In this document: in pieces, positions 39,419 through 48,204 of the stretch
Layout of the letters: the number at the start of each line of letters is the position of its first letter
How positions within the stretch are numbered: position 1 is the first letter of the stretch
Assembly: GCA_048262255.1 (NCBI GenBank)
Contig: JBLXFH010000003.1
Span: 62,001-126,000, forward strand
Length of the DNA stretch: 64,000 nt
From: JABMNT01 sp048262255
GTDB lineage: Bacteria; Pseudomonadota; Alphaproteobacteria; Rhodospirillales; Casp-alpha2
Direction: 5' to 3'
Notes under the pieces: generated by a model
What the model was told of the DNA's origin: nothing
Seen by the model: only the letters and a program-made list of their open reading frames with translations
The model's database searches: none
Program-made: the position numbers and the translations under genes

Positions 39419-40621
39419 TCAGCCGTTTGAAGCGACGTGTAACGGTTTTTTATTGCGAATTTCCATGCAGTTCATGCGCTTCTTTTTCAAAGAACGGCAA
39501 GCCTGATAGGCCTGTTTTTTGGAAATGTCATAAATCCGGGCGCGATGCAAAGTCCGTCCTTTGCGATTTGTGATCGGAACGATTTTGATTTTACCCTGTT
39601 TCAGCAGATTGGGAGCCAGATCAACGGCGGTCTGTGCGGCTTCATAAGCCTGAGAATGACGCCCAAAGGCGCCGACCTGAACTGTCCAGGTTTCTTTGGT
39701 TCGTTGGGGAGAAGACGTGGATGCCGTGGCGACCTGTTTCCGTTTCGTCGCCAACTCCGGTTTGTTGGCAACTGTAGTTTGATTGTTGTCCAGCGTAGCA
39801 AACCCCTTGTTGAGCAGTTTGGTCATATGGCGGTTTCTGTGGCTAGAGGAGTTACCACCGAAAACCACACCAATGAGGCGTTGATCGCCACGCTTGGCAG
39901 AGGCGACAAGATTGAATCCTGCGGCACGAATGTATCCGGTTTTAATCCCGTCAACACCTTCATAGGAGGTGAGCAGCTTGTTATGGTTTTTGTAGGAATG
40001 GCCTTTGTACTTGAACGTTTTAACTGAAAAGTATCCGTAATGTCTGGCATGGTTGGTTAGGAGGGCCCTTGCCAGTTTCGCCATATCCCGGGCGGTACTG
40101 AGCTGGCCTCTGTGGGGTAGGCCAGACGCATTGCGAAACGTTGTTCGAGACATGCCCAGTTTGCGTGCCAGAGCTGTCATCCGCAAAGCGAAGGCCCGTT
40201 CTGATCCGGAAATGTTTTCAGCGATCGTGGTCGCCACATCGTTTGCGGACTTGGTGACCAAAGCCAGGATGGCATCTTCAACGGAAATTTTCTGGTTTCT
40301 ACGAAGGCCCAGTTTGGAAGGGGGTTGGCTTGCCGCACGGCGAGAGACCGTAAACTTTGAATTCAGTTTTAATTCGCCGGCATCAAGCGCATCGAAGATC
40401 ACATATAACGTCATCATTTTTGTCAGGGATGCCGGGTAATTTCGAGTGTCGACATTGGTCCCGTGCAAAATGCGCCCGGTTTCCGCATCAACAATAATAG
40501 AAGCGTATTTTGCCTGTGATGACACCGGCATGAACAGAGCGATCACAAGCGTAAGAAAGCTGAACAGCGGCAAGATTTTTTGAAAATAGCCTTTCAGCCC
40601 CAATTTTCGATTATGTCTCAA
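39419..40621 (-). CDS. D-alanyl-D-alanine carboxypeptidase with SPOR domain
   Basis: A 400-residue penicillin-binding protein of the DacA/DacF type. After a signal/anchor near residues 15-37 comes the catalytic domain with SxxK at S65-LTK, the SxN triad member in VTKSANDVAT and KTG in DGIKTGYIRAAGF. A Thr/Ser-rich linker leads to a C-terminal SPOR domain (~residues 315-395; TWTVQVGAFGRHSQAYEAAQTAV), which binds denuded glycan strands at the septum. It trims pentapeptide stems in peptidoglycan. The apparent start is TTG at 40621 with GGGGG about eleven bases upstream. It is convergent with pgm, 11 bases apart. Confidence 0.94.
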   Translation of the reverse strand: MRHNRKLGLKGYFQKILPLFSFLTLVIALFMPVSSQAKYASIIVDAETGRILHGTNVDTRNYPASLTKMMTLYVIFDALDAGELKLNSKFTVSRRAASQPPSKLGLRRNQKISVEDAILALVTKSANDVATTIAENISGSERAFALRMTALARKLGMSRTTFRNASGLPHRGQLSTARDMAKLARALLTNHARHYGYFSVKTFKYKGHSYKNHNKLLTSYEGVDGIKTGYIRAAGFNLVASAKRGDQRLIGVVFGGNSSSHRNRHMTKLLNKGFATLDNNQTTVANKPELATKRKQVATASTSSPQRTKETWTVQVGAFGRHSQAYEAAQTAVDLAPNLLKQGKIKIVPITNRKGRTLHRARIYDISKKQAYQACRSLKKKRMNCMEIRNKKPLHVASNG

Positions 40622-40891
40622 CCGCTCAAGCCCCCTAGCACTCTCAATTTGCTGATTCTGATATTAAACAGCGAATTTGTAAACAAGTGATTATACGTTG
40701 AATTTTAAAAATTCATATATGAATCAAATACTTCTTAAGCCGCGATGGTGAAGAACTGGTTAATGTGTACCTGTGAGATCGGCACGACACCATGCGGTGC
40801 ACACAAATAAATGTTTTGTGCCAGTTTTGTGATTGTTTTTAATATTCTTGAAAAAATAACAACAAAAACAATGATTTAAGTTATTTTATTT

Positions 40892-40908
40892 ATTGTGCAC
40901 TGCACAAT
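40892..40908. promoter_or_regulatory. Palindromic operator-like site before the phasin promoter (possible PhaR site)
   Basis: ATTGTGCACTGCACAAT is a perfect 17-base palindrome around a central C, placed directly upstream of the -35 box. TGC...GCA repeats are bound by PhaR-type regulators of polyhydroxyalkanoate granule genes in alphaproteobacteria, and further TGC-type sites lie on both sides. Assignment to PhaR is inferred. Confidence 0.6.
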
Positions 40909-40913
40909 TAAAA

Positions 40914-40941
40914 TTGACATATCTCCTTAATTTGTTATTAT
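40914..40941 (+). promoter_or_regulatory. Sigma-70-type promoter of the phasin gene
   Basis: TTGACA at 40914-40919 and TATTAT at 40936-40941 are separated by 16 bases, close to the consensus. A transcript would start near 40949 and have a 150-base leader containing the TTGCGTTGCAGC site. Confidence 0.75.
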
Positions 40942-41099
40942 CTAGCTGCTTATGTTGCGTTGCAGCGTTTATGATAAACAGGCTTTTAAGACCTGTTTCA
41001 TCCTGCAACCCAGGAATTGCAAAGTCAGACTGTCCGTCAGTTCCCACATAGCGCGAATCGAAAATTATCATATTCTGTTCTTGAAAATTGGAGTTTGAA

Positions 41100-41651
41100 A
41101 TGTCTGCGACTAAAAAAGCCACCCCGACAAAAGTTACAGAACCTAAGGAGCCTGCTGAGGCGGCTGCCTCTGCGACGACGGAAACGGTTAAGAAAGTTGT
41201 GAAAGCGAGTGCCGAAGTGGCGTCAAATAGCATTGAAAAAGCGGATGAAGCCAGCCAAGCCCCTGTTACGGCTGTTGCCAAAGTCGGCGATGATGCGGTC
41301 AAAGTCTATGATGACGCGATCTCATATGGAAAAGACAACTTCGAAGCCGTTCTGAAAGCAAACAAGCTTTTCACCAAAGGCATTGAAGCCATCAATCAGG
41401 AACTGTTCGCCATGCTACAGGCGTCATTTTCAGATAATGCAACAGCGACCAAGAAGGTTCTGGCCTGTAGCACGGTTCAGGAAGTTGTTAAGCTGCAAAA
41501 CGACCTGTTTTCGCAAAGCTATTCGAAAACCCTCGAGCAGAGTAAGAAAATCACCGATTTATCGGTTAAAATCGTAGAAGATACCGCCAGCCCGATATCC
41601 AAACGGATTAATGTGACGGTTGAAAAGTTTGCTAAGCCGTTAGCCGCCTGA
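41100..41651 (+). CDS. Phasin family protein
   Basis: A 183-residue phasin. The ATG at 41100 has GGAG seven bases upstream. The N-terminal 60 residues are rich in Ala, Lys, Thr and Glu; the middle YDDAISYGKDNFEAVLKANKLFTKGIEAINQELFAMLQASF and EVVKLQNDLFSQSYSKTLEQSKKITDLSVKIVEDTASPI match the Phasin_2 domain with its amphipathic helices. Phasins coat polyhydroxyalkanoate granules and control their size. The strong promoter and TGC-rich sites upstream suggest abundant, regulated expression. A robust terminator follows, so the gene is single. Ala/Lys-rich N-terminal tails occur in PhaM/PhaF-like variants; DNA association is possible but not shown. Confidence 0.92.
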   Translation: MSATKKATPTKVTEPKEPAEAAASATTETVKKVVKASAEVASNSIEKADEASQAPVTAVAKVGDDAVKVYDDAISYGKDNFEAVLKANKLFTKGIEAINQELFAMLQASFSDNATATKKVLACSTVQEVVKLQNDLFSQSYSKTLEQSKKITDLSVKIVEDTASPISKRINVTVEKFAKPLAA

Positions 41652-41684
41652 TCAAAACGGGCCTTCCCCATTACTTAATGGCGC

Positions 41685-41730
41685 AAACAGGCGCCCGACG
41701 TTGTTTTAATTTCGTCGGGCGCCTGTTTTA
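41685..41730 (+). terminator. Strong terminator after the phasin gene
   Basis: Arms AAACAGGCGCCCGACG and CGTCGGGCGCCTGTTT pair perfectly over 16 bases with a loop of about a dozen bases, and the stem is followed by TTATTTT. The stop codon is about 34 bases upstream. Confidence 0.9.
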
Positions 41731-41850
41731 TTTTCTGCTTCCGACAAAATATTACCGTATTAAGGGTTTCGCTTACCCGGATAAATCCCATATTATTAAC
41801 ATATAGTCAGACGCTGCGGCTTTCAGGCCGGAAGGGATGTTCAAGCGACA

Positions 41851-42216
41851 ATGAGTGACCAGAATAACACGCCGAAAATTCCCAATGACGATGACCGTGG
41901 GGCAGGTACAGGCTTGGCAGTCAAGCCCAAGACACGCACGAAAAAGCCCGCCATGTACAAAGTTCTAATGCTGAACGATGATTACACACCGATGGAATTT
42001 GTCGTCTATGTGTTGGAGCGGTTCTTTAATATGGGACAAGAGCAGGCAACTCAGATCATGCTTCATGTACACCAGCGTGGCGTCGGCGTTTGTGGTGTTT
42101 TCACCTACGAAGTGGCGGAAACAAAAGTGACGCAGGTTATGGATTTGGCACGGCAGAACCAGCATCCGCTTCAGTGTACAATTGAAAAAGATGGTGATGG
42201 AGATGGAGACGATTAA
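41851..42216 (+). CDS. clpS: ATP-dependent Clp protease adaptor ClpS
   Basis: A 121-residue ClpS. After a polar N-terminal tail the core begins at KPAMYKVLMLNDDYTPMEFVVYVLERFF, which forms the hydrophobic pocket that recognises N-degron residues (NDD and the M-E-F-V area), followed by GVCGVFTYEVAETKVTQV. It hands proteins with N-terminal Leu, Phe, Trp or Tyr to ClpA. The C-terminal tail is acidic (DGDGDGDD). It lies two bases before clpA, the universal partner. An aat gene at 58-59 kb makes some of the N-degrons that it reads. Confidence 0.96.
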   Translation: MSDQNNTPKIPNDDDRGAGTGLAVKPKTRTKKPAMYKVLMLNDDYTPMEFVVYVLERFFNMGQEQATQIMLHVHQRGVGVCGVFTYEVAETKVTQVMDLARQNQHPLQCTIEKDGDGDGDD

Positions 42217-42218
42217 TC

Positions 42219-44525
42219 ATGTTGTCACGTAATTTGGAACAAACCCTGCATCGTGCGTTGCTTATGGCTTCTGAACGAAACCATGAATATGCAACGCTTG
42301 AACATCTTTTGATGGCGCTCACGGAAGACCAGGACTCCATGGCGGTCATGCGGGCCTGTGGCGTTGATATCGAGAAGCTATCTGCAGAACTGAAAACCTT
42401 CCTCGAGAGCGAACTGGAGGAACTGGTCAATGAAGAGATGGACGAACCAAAACCGACAGCAGGTTTTCAGCGGGTCATTCAGCGCTCAGTAATCCATGTG
42501 CAAAGCTCGGGCCGGGAAGAGGTGACAGGAGCCAATGTTCTGGTCGCGCTGTTTTCGGAACGTGAATCCCATGCCGTCTATTTTTTACAGTTACAGGACA
42601 TGTCGCGACTTGATGCCGTGAATTACATTTCGCACGGCATCGCCAAGGTGCCAGGCAGCAGCGAAGCGCGAACTGTTCACGGGGCCGATGAAGATGCCCA
42701 TGAGGATGAGGTCGTGCGCAAGGGCGATGAAGCGCTGGAAGCCTATTGCGTTGATTTGAACAAGAAGGCTGGCCAAGGCCGTATTGATCCATTGATCGGT
42801 CGCCAGGCCGAGGTTGACCGGACCATACAGGTTCTCTGCCGCCGCAACAAAAACAACCCACTTTACGTAGGCGACCCAGGCGTTGGTAAAACTGCTATTG
42901 CCGAAGGTTTAGCGAAACGCATTGTAGAGGGCAACGTTCCCGAGGTCTTGCTCGGCGCTACCATCTATGCGCTGGATATGGGGGCGCTGCTGGCGGGTAC
43001 GCGTTATCGCGGTGATTTTGAGGAACGCCTGAAAAATGTCATGCGTGAGTTGGAAGAGGCCGAACATGCCATTTTGTTTATTGATGAAATTCATACCGTA
43101 ATTGGTGCCGGCGCGACCAGTGGTGGCTCCCTGGATGCGTCCAACATACTGAAGCCGGCGCTGCAAAACGGTGGTCTCCGCTGTATGGGTTCTACCACTT
43201 ACAAGGAATATCGCGGTTATTTCGAGAAAGACCGTGCGCTGGTGCGGCGCTTCCAGAAAATTGACGTCCACGAACCAAGCGTGGAGGACACAATCAAAAT
43301 TCTGAAAGGGCTTAAACCTTATTTCGAAGAGCATCATAACGTTCGTTATACGTCAGAGTCCCTGCGCTCGGCCGTTGAGCTTTCATCACGCTATATCAAT
43401 GATCGCAAGCTCCCTGACAAGGCGATTGATGTGATTGATGAAGTTGGCGCGTCGCGTATGCTGCTGCCGGTGAACAAACGCAAGAAGACCGTCACCGTAA
43501 AGGATGTGGAAGATATCGTGGCAATGATCGCCCGCATCCCGCCGAAAAGTGTCTCCAAGGACGATCGGGAAACCTTGCGGTCTCTGGAGCGGGATCTGAA
43601 AACGGTTGTTTTCGGTCAGGATAAGGCCATCGAGACCCTGTCGACCGCCATCAAGTTATCACGCGCCGGCTTGCGCGATACGGAAAAACCCATTGGCAGC
43701 TATCTGTTTTCAGGACCGACCGGTGTCGGCAAAACCGAAGTCGCCAAACAGCTTGCACATGTTCTGGGGGTTGAACTTGTGAGGTTTGATATGTCGGAAT
43801 ATATGGAGCGCCACTCGGTTTCGCGACTGATCGGCGCACCGCCGGGTTATGTAGGGTTTGATCAGGGTGGTTTGCTCACCGACGCCATAGACCAGCAGCC
43901 GCATTCGGTTTTACTACTTGATGAAATCGAAAAGGCACATCCGGATCTGTTCAATATTCTTTTGCAGGTCATGGACCATGGCAAGCTGACGGATAACAAC
44001 GGCAAGACCGTCGATTTCAGAAACGTTGCCCTGATCATGACGACCAACGCCGGCGCCACGGATCTTGCGAAAGCGAATATCGGCTTTGAGCGTGAAGAGC
44101 GAGTTGGCGATGACATTGAAGCCATTGAAAAAATGTTCACGCCGGAATTCAGAAACCGTTTGGATGCCATCGTGCCTTTTGCATCGTTGCCGCCGGAAGT
44201 GGTTTCCCGGGTTGTCGACAAGTTTGTTATGGAACTGGAGGTGCAGCTTGATGATCGCGACGTGGTGATCGAGCTCTCGGATGAAGCCCGCGACTGGCTG
44301 GGGACAAAAGGTTATGATCGCAAATTTGGTGCGCGCCCCTTGTCCCGGGTGATCCAGGAACACATCAAAAAGCCGCTGGCGGAAGAGCTGTTGTTTGGAA
44401 AACTGGCCAAGGGCGGTGCCGTTGTCGTCAAGGTTGTCGATGATAAGATTGTCTTTGAATTTCCCAGTTCCGGAACCCTGCCGGACAATGGTAAGAAAGA
44501 CAAAACGCCGGCGTTGACCCAATAA
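42219..44525 (+). CDS. clpA: ATP-dependent Clp protease ATP-binding subunit ClpA
   Basis: A 768-residue AAA+ unfoldase. It has the N domain (LEQTLHRALLMASERNHEYATLEHLLMAL), the first AAA module with GDPGVGKTA, and the second with GPTGVGKTEVAKQLA, plus the arginine-finger and sensor regions (GATDLAKANIGF). It unfolds ClpS-delivered and other substrates and feeds them to the ClpP protease. It is encoded with clpS. The stop is 17 bases from a convergent gene. The protein is the usual length for this family; there is no clpP gene in the window. Confidence 0.97.
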   Translation: MLSRNLEQTLHRALLMASERNHEYATLEHLLMALTEDQDSMAVMRACGVDIEKLSAELKTFLESELEELVNEEMDEPKPTAGFQRVIQRSVIHVQSSGREEVTGANVLVALFSERESHAVYFLQLQDMSRLDAVNYISHGIAKVPGSSEARTVHGADEDAHEDEVVRKGDEALEAYCVDLNKKAGQGRIDPLIGRQAEVDRTIQVLCRRNKNNPLYVGDPGVGKTAIAEGLAKRIVEGNVPEVLLGATIYALDMGALLAGTRYRGDFEERLKNVMRELEEAEHAILFIDEIHTVIGAGATSGGSLDASNILKPALQNGGLRCMGSTTYKEYRGYFEKDRALVRRFQKIDVHEPSVEDTIKILKGLKPYFEEHHNVRYTSESLRSAVELSSRYINDRKLPDKAIDVIDEVGASRMLLPVNKRKKTVTVKDVEDIVAMIARIPPKSVSKDDRETLRSLERDLKTVVFGQDKAIETLSTAIKLSRAGLRDTEKPIGSYLFSGPTGVGKTEVAKQLAHVLGVELVRFDMSEYMERHSVSRLIGAPPGYVGFDQGGLLTDAIDQQPHSVLLLDEIEKAHPDLFNILLQVMDHGKLTDNNGKTVDFRNVALIMTTNAGATDLAKANIGFEREERVGDDIEAIEKMFTPEFRNRLDAIVPFASLPPEVVSRVVDKFVMELEVQLDDRDVVIELSDEARDWLGTKGYDRKFGARPLSRVIQEHIKKPLAEELLFGKLAKGGAVVVKVVDDKIVFEFPSSGTLPDNGKKDKTPALTQ

Positions 44526-44542
44526 GCGTTTCCGATTGGCCT

Positions 44543-45133
44543 TTAGGGGCAGTCGATATCAGCGATCAGGGAAACCCGTGCGGCACCGTTTGCCGCCACG
44601 GGGACAACGTCTTTTGCTTTAAGTTTATAAGCCTGACGATTCAACACGCGTCCGCTTGAATCCATGCGCTGAATGGCCACGCCCCGGCATGAACCGCATT
44701 CATTACTCAAGACAACCTGACTATTGGGCGTTTGCATCAGTTTGACACACTGGCCAGGTGGTGGGGCCGCAGCTTCTTCTCCCTCACAGTTTTGTACCGT
44801 GGTGATGCGCGAGCGTCCCGGCCCACGAAAGGGCATGTCAAAGGGAATTCCATCATGAATGGTGAAGCTGCGTAAAATGGGAATGGCGACACCGGTCCGT
44901 TTGCGCGTTATCGCAATGATCCGGCAACCGCCACAATTATTGATCAGGGTTTCAGAATTGCCACGCCGTATAATGCGAACGCATTGGGATGAAACGTCAA
45001 GTCTGAGAAATGAAGGCCTGTGAGGTTCCGTCTGTGTCATAAGCCCATATGCACTGGCCGGAGCGCTTAGTAGTGCCAGCAGGCAGGCCAGACCGCAGAG
45101 AAAAGGCATGGCAGTTCTTATTAGGATATCCAT
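44543..45133 (-). CDS. Secreted protein with two repeated cysteine motifs
   Basis: A 196-residue protein with a signal peptide (hydrophobic FLCGLACLLALLSAPASA-YG). The mature part is two repeats of about 65-75 residues. Repeat 1 has CVRIIRRGN...LINNCGGCRIIAITRKRTG and ends at NCEGEE; repeat 2 has CVKLMQTPNSQVVLSNECGSCRGVAIQRMDSSG and ends at DIDC. Each has the pattern C-x(14-16)-CGxCR-x(3-4)-I-x-R followed by a basic segment and a closing Cys, four cysteines per repeat including a CxxC. A proline/alanine-rich hinge (AAAPPPGQ) joins them. I do not know a named family. AGGAC lies just before the ATG. Confidence 0.75.
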   Translation of the reverse strand: MDILIRTAMPFLCGLACLLALLSAPASAYGLMTQTEPHRPSFLRLDVSSQCVRIIRRGNSETLINNCGGCRIIAITRKRTGVAIPILRSFTIHDGIPFDMPFRGPGRSRITTVQNCEGEEAAAPPPGQCVKLMQTPNSQVVLSNECGSCRGVAIQRMDSSGRVLNRQAYKLKAKDVVPVAANGAARVSLIADIDCP

Positions 45134-45168
45134 GTGTCCTATAATAAGGATAAAAGGTTAATGGAGAG

Positions 45169-46353
45169 TCACTGGGGCTCGGATGTATCGGCATTACGGT
45201 AGGGCGAGTGCTGGGCCAGATCGCGCATTTCAAATTCGATGCCCAACCGTTCCCGGGCCAGAAAATCATCAATGGCGTCCTTCAGCCCGGGATGAGAAAT
45301 CCAGTGGGCCGAATAGGTCTGGGAGGGTAAATAACCGCGTTGTATTTTGTGAGGCCCCTGTGCACCAGCTTCCACGCGCGCCAGGCTGTGTTCAATGGCA
45401 TAATCGATGGCTTGGTAATAACAGGCTTCAAAATGCAGAAACTTATGTGTTTCGAGACACCCCCAGTTACGACCAAACAGGGTGTTGTCACTCTTCAGAT
45501 TGAGAGCGCCAGCGACCAGACGGTCGCCATCTTCGACGGTAATCAGCACAACCTGATCGCTCATCCGTTCACCCAGCAATGAGAAAAACGAGCGGGTTAG
45601 ATAACTCGATCCCCATTTTTTGTCTGTTGTTGATTGGTAAAACCGATAGAAGGCATCCCAATGCCGTTCTTCGATGTCACCGCCGCTCAATGCCCGGATC
45701 GTCAGTCCCTGATCAAGCACGGACCGACGCTCCTTGCGAATCTGTTTGCGTTTTCTTGATGTCAGTTCGTTTAAAAAATCATCAAAAGTCCGGTAGCTTT
45801 TGTTATACCAATGAAATTGCTGGCCGATGCGTTGCAAAAACCCGACATCTCTTAACAGTTTCCATTCCTGTTCCGTTGAAAACGTGACATGGATGGAAGA
45901 AATATCAAGCCGGTCGGCCAGTTGAACCATCGCACTGCCCAGCGCCTGTTTCAGATGAAGGGCGCGCTCCGGCTCGGTCGTATCCGGAATTAAAAACCGG
46001 GATCCGGTTACTGGCGTAAAAGGGACAGAACATTGAAGTTTGGGGTAGTAGTTGCCGCCCGCCCGCTCGAAGGCATCGGCCCATCCCCAGTCAAACACAT
46101 ATTCCCCATAGGAATGGTTTTTCAGATAAAGGGGTGATGCGCCGAGGACATCTCCGTTGTCTGCTACAACAAGCAGGTGCTGGGGCTGCCAGCCTGTCTC
46201 TGCCGTGGCGGAATTGCTGTCCTCAAGGGAGCTGAGAAAGGCATGGCGGGTAAAGGGATGCGAGCTTCCGGCGCACCGGTCCCAGTCCTCCGACGCGATT
46301 TCGGAAATTGACGGGATAACCTTAACGGCAATCGATTCACTTCCATCTGGCAT
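45169..46353 (-). CDS. FemAB-like / COG3146 GNAT acyltransferase
   Basis: A 394-residue protein of the COG3146 (DUF482, 'FemAB-like peptidoglycan biosynthesis') family. It shows two GNAT-related halves: the first with HPFTRHAFLSSLEDS and PLYLKNHSYGEYVFDWGWA, the second with KRKQIRKERRSVLDQGL, KWGSSYLTRSFF and the CoA-binding-like VEAGAQGPHKIQRGYLP. Relatives occur widely in proteobacteria but their substrate is not known; a role in aminoacyl or acyl transfer is only suggested by the fold. It stands 35 bases from the twin-repeat gene in the same direction, so co-transcription is possible. Confidence 0.85.
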   Translation of the reverse strand: MPDGSESIAVKVIPSISEIASEDWDRCAGSSHPFTRHAFLSSLEDSNSATAETGWQPQHLLVVADNGDVLGASPLYLKNHSYGEYVFDWGWADAFERAGGNYYPKLQCSVPFTPVTGSRFLIPDTTEPERALHLKQALGSAMVQLADRLDISSIHVTFSTEQEWKLLRDVGFLQRIGQQFHWYNKSYRTFDDFLNELTSRKRKQIRKERRSVLDQGLTIRALSGGDIEERHWDAFYRFYQSTTDKKWGSSYLTRSFFSLLGERMSDQVVLITVEDGDRLVAGALNLKSDNTLFGRNWGCLETHKFLHFEACYYQAIDYAIEHSLARVEAGAQGPHKIQRGYLPSQTYSAHWISHPGLKDAIDDFLARERLGIEFEMRDLAQHSPYRNADTSEPQ

Positions 46354-46427
46354 GAACTAGATTTGAGGGTAATAATGGCAGAAGGCAAGTGCGTTTTGTT
46401 AGAAATGAATAATTAGATTAGCGAATC

Positions 46428-47699
46428 ATGACGATCTTTGTTTCAGCGTTATCAGTGTCTTTTCCCAAACGTGTTTGTTTTCTGATATTTGCGGTTTTTT
46501 TAGTGGTTTTTGCTTTTTCGGGTTTCAGCCATGCCAAGGTCAGCATTCTCGAATCCGGTAAAATCAAGACGATCCAACAACAAGAGCAATCAAAGAATAA
46601 AGGCGGGCAAGTTCCACCAGATCTTTTTCATTCAGACCCGGATGATCCGGCTAACCAGTTTGAACCCGGCGAGCTTCTGATTGCCAATGCACCACGCGGC
46701 TTTGTCGGGCAGCTTGGCAATTTGGGCTATCAACTGGTTGAGCAAATTGAACTGGGAGCCGTTGACCTTTCCTTGGCTGTCGTGCAAATCCCGCGCGGGA
46801 AATCCGTCCCGGAAGCCGTTCGTGAACTGACACAACGTTTTCCCGGAATTATGATTGATGCCAACCATCTGTTTGAGGTGCAGGCATCCGGTGAAACGGC
46901 GCGGGGCGCGATGGGCTGGCCGGATGCCAGCCCCGATTGCGGAACGGGGGTCCGCTTGGGTATGATCGATTCCGGTGTTGATACAACGCACGTCGCCCTT
47001 AAAAATCAAAAAATCGAATTTGTCTCCTTTCATTCCAAAGGCCGCAACCCGGGCCCCATGGTTCACGGTACGGCAATTGCCGCAATATTGGTCGGAAAGT
47101 CTTCATGGGGCGGGCTTTTACCGGGGGCGCAATTGTTTGCGGCAAGCATGTTCGAGACTGACGGCAATGGCAGGAAGGTCGGGTCGGCCCGGGGCCTCCT
47201 CAAATCCCTGAATTGGCTGGCGCAGATGAAAGTCGACGCCGTTAATTTGAGTGTTGCGGGGACCGATAACAAGATACTGCGGCTGGCCTTTGAAAATGCC
47301 CGCAAACGCGGAATGATTCTTGTTGCGGCAGCAGGCAACTGGGGGAGGGCGGATAAACCCGCATACCCTGCTGCTTACAAACATGTGGTCGCGATTACCG
47401 CTGTAAATTCCCGCAAACTGATTTACAGCCATGCCAATACCGGTCGTTACATTGATTTTGCAGCGCCTGGCGTCCGCATCTTTACGGCGGTTCCCGGCGG
47501 CAGCCAGATCATGAGTGGTACATCATTTGCCTCGCCTTATGTGGCGGCGTTGTTTGCCTCTGAAATTGCCTATGGCGGTCGATATCAAACCTCTGCGCTC
47601 AAAAAGGCGTTACAGAGAAAAGCCGTTGACCTCGGCCGAAAAGGAAAAGATACGGTTTTTGGATACGGTTTTGTTCACTTGCAGCCGAGATGCAAATAG
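46428..47699 (+). CDS. Exported S8-family serine peptidase (subtilisin-like)
   Basis: A 423-residue precursor. The N-terminal 36 residues include a long hydrophobic signal (VCFLIFAVFLVVFAFSGFSHA). Residues ~75-145 look like a propeptide (EPGELLIANAPRGFVGQLGNLGYQLVEQ). The catalytic triad is D181 (MIDSGVD), H213 (VHGTAIAAIL) and S366 (MSGTSFASPYVAAL), with oxyanion N304 in AAAGNWG. The enzyme should act in the periplasm or outside the cell; its substrate is unknown. The ATG has no evident ribosome site. It is convergent with ridA, eight bases apart. Confidence 0.93.
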   Translation: MTIFVSALSVSFPKRVCFLIFAVFLVVFAFSGFSHAKVSILESGKIKTIQQQEQSKNKGGQVPPDLFHSDPDDPANQFEPGELLIANAPRGFVGQLGNLGYQLVEQIELGAVDLSLAVVQIPRGKSVPEAVRELTQRFPGIMIDANHLFEVQASGETARGAMGWPDASPDCGTGVRLGMIDSGVDTTHVALKNQKIEFVSFHSKGRNPGPMVHGTAIAAILVGKSSWGGLLPGAQLFAASMFETDGNGRKVGSARGLLKSLNWLAQMKVDAVNLSVAGTDNKILRLAFENARKRGMILVAAAGNWGRADKPAYPAAYKHVVAITAVNSRKLIYSHANTGRYIDFAAPGVRIFTAVPGGSQIMSGTSFASPYVAALFASEIAYGGRYQTSALKKALQRKAVDLGRKGKDTVFGYGFVHLQPRCK

Positions 47700-47707
47700 G
47701 ACGCGGC

Positions 47708-48178
47708 TCAGGAGATTTCGAACATTCCATCGACTTCCGTCGCAATTCCGCGTGGCAGGGATGGGGCGCCGACGGCAAAACGGGCATGTGCGCCAATGTC
47801 AGCACCAAAGACTTCGGCCATCAGGTCCGATGCGCCGTTGATGACACTGGGCATATCGGTGAAGCCGGGCGTGCAATTCACAAAGCCACCCAGTTTCAAA
47901 ACCCGGGTTACCCGGTCGAGATCTCCCTTGCAGGCGATCTTGACCTGACTGATCAGGTTCAATCCGCAAATGCGGGCGGCCTGATAGGCATCATCGGCGG
48001 TAAGGGTGTCGCCGACACATCCGATATATTTTAGTTCACCTTCCCACATGGTGATTTGACCGGAGACTAAGACAATATTTCCGGAAACCGTGAACGGGAC
48101 ATAGTTGGCTGCCGGGACGGCAGGGGACGGGAGTTCAATCCCCAGTTCGGCAAGACGGGCGTCAATTTTTCCAGCCAT
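47708..48178 (-). CDS. RidA/YjgF family protein
   Basis: A 156-residue Rid-family protein. ATG 48178 has GAGGTC upstream; a longer frame reaches 48220 and would overlap the REC-MBL gene. Characteristic segments are VPFTVSGNIVLVSGQITMWEG and VLKLGGFVNCTPGFTDMPSVINGASDLMAEVFG, but the Arg that binds the imine substrate in true RidA proteins (usually in an N-x-x-R-x or S-R context) is not obvious here, so it belongs to a divergent subgroup. True RidA proteins hydrolyse 2-aminoacrylate and similar imines. It follows the REC-MBL gene on the same strand by 26 bases. Confidence 0.86.
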   Translation of the reverse strand: MAGKIDARLAELGIELPSPAVPAANYVPFTVSGNIVLVSGQITMWEGELKYIGCVGDTLTADDAYQAARICGLNLISQVKIACKGDLDRVTRVLKLGGFVNCTPGFTDMPSVINGASDLMAEVFGADIGAHARFAVGAPSLPRGIATEVDGMFEIS

Positions 48179-48204
48179 TAAAAGACCTCGATCATGGGTT
48201 GCGT

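Larger units (their letters stand above)
40622..41099. other. 478-base gap with the phasin promoter region
   Basis: This AT-rich stretch holds no convincing gene. Its right half contains the phasin promoter (40914-40941) and three TGC/GCA-type sites: TGCGGTGCACA at 40793-40803, the palindrome at 40892-40908 and TTGCGTTGCAGC at 40955-40966. The left half holds upstream elements of the carboxypeptidase gene, none of which I can define. Confidence 0.7.

Noticed and set aside
40886..41302. 138-codon minus-strand frame across the phasin promoter and gene start
   Set aside because: It is antisense to a clear phasin gene, has low-complexity composition and no ribosome site. It is a shadow of the Ala/Lys-rich phasin codons.
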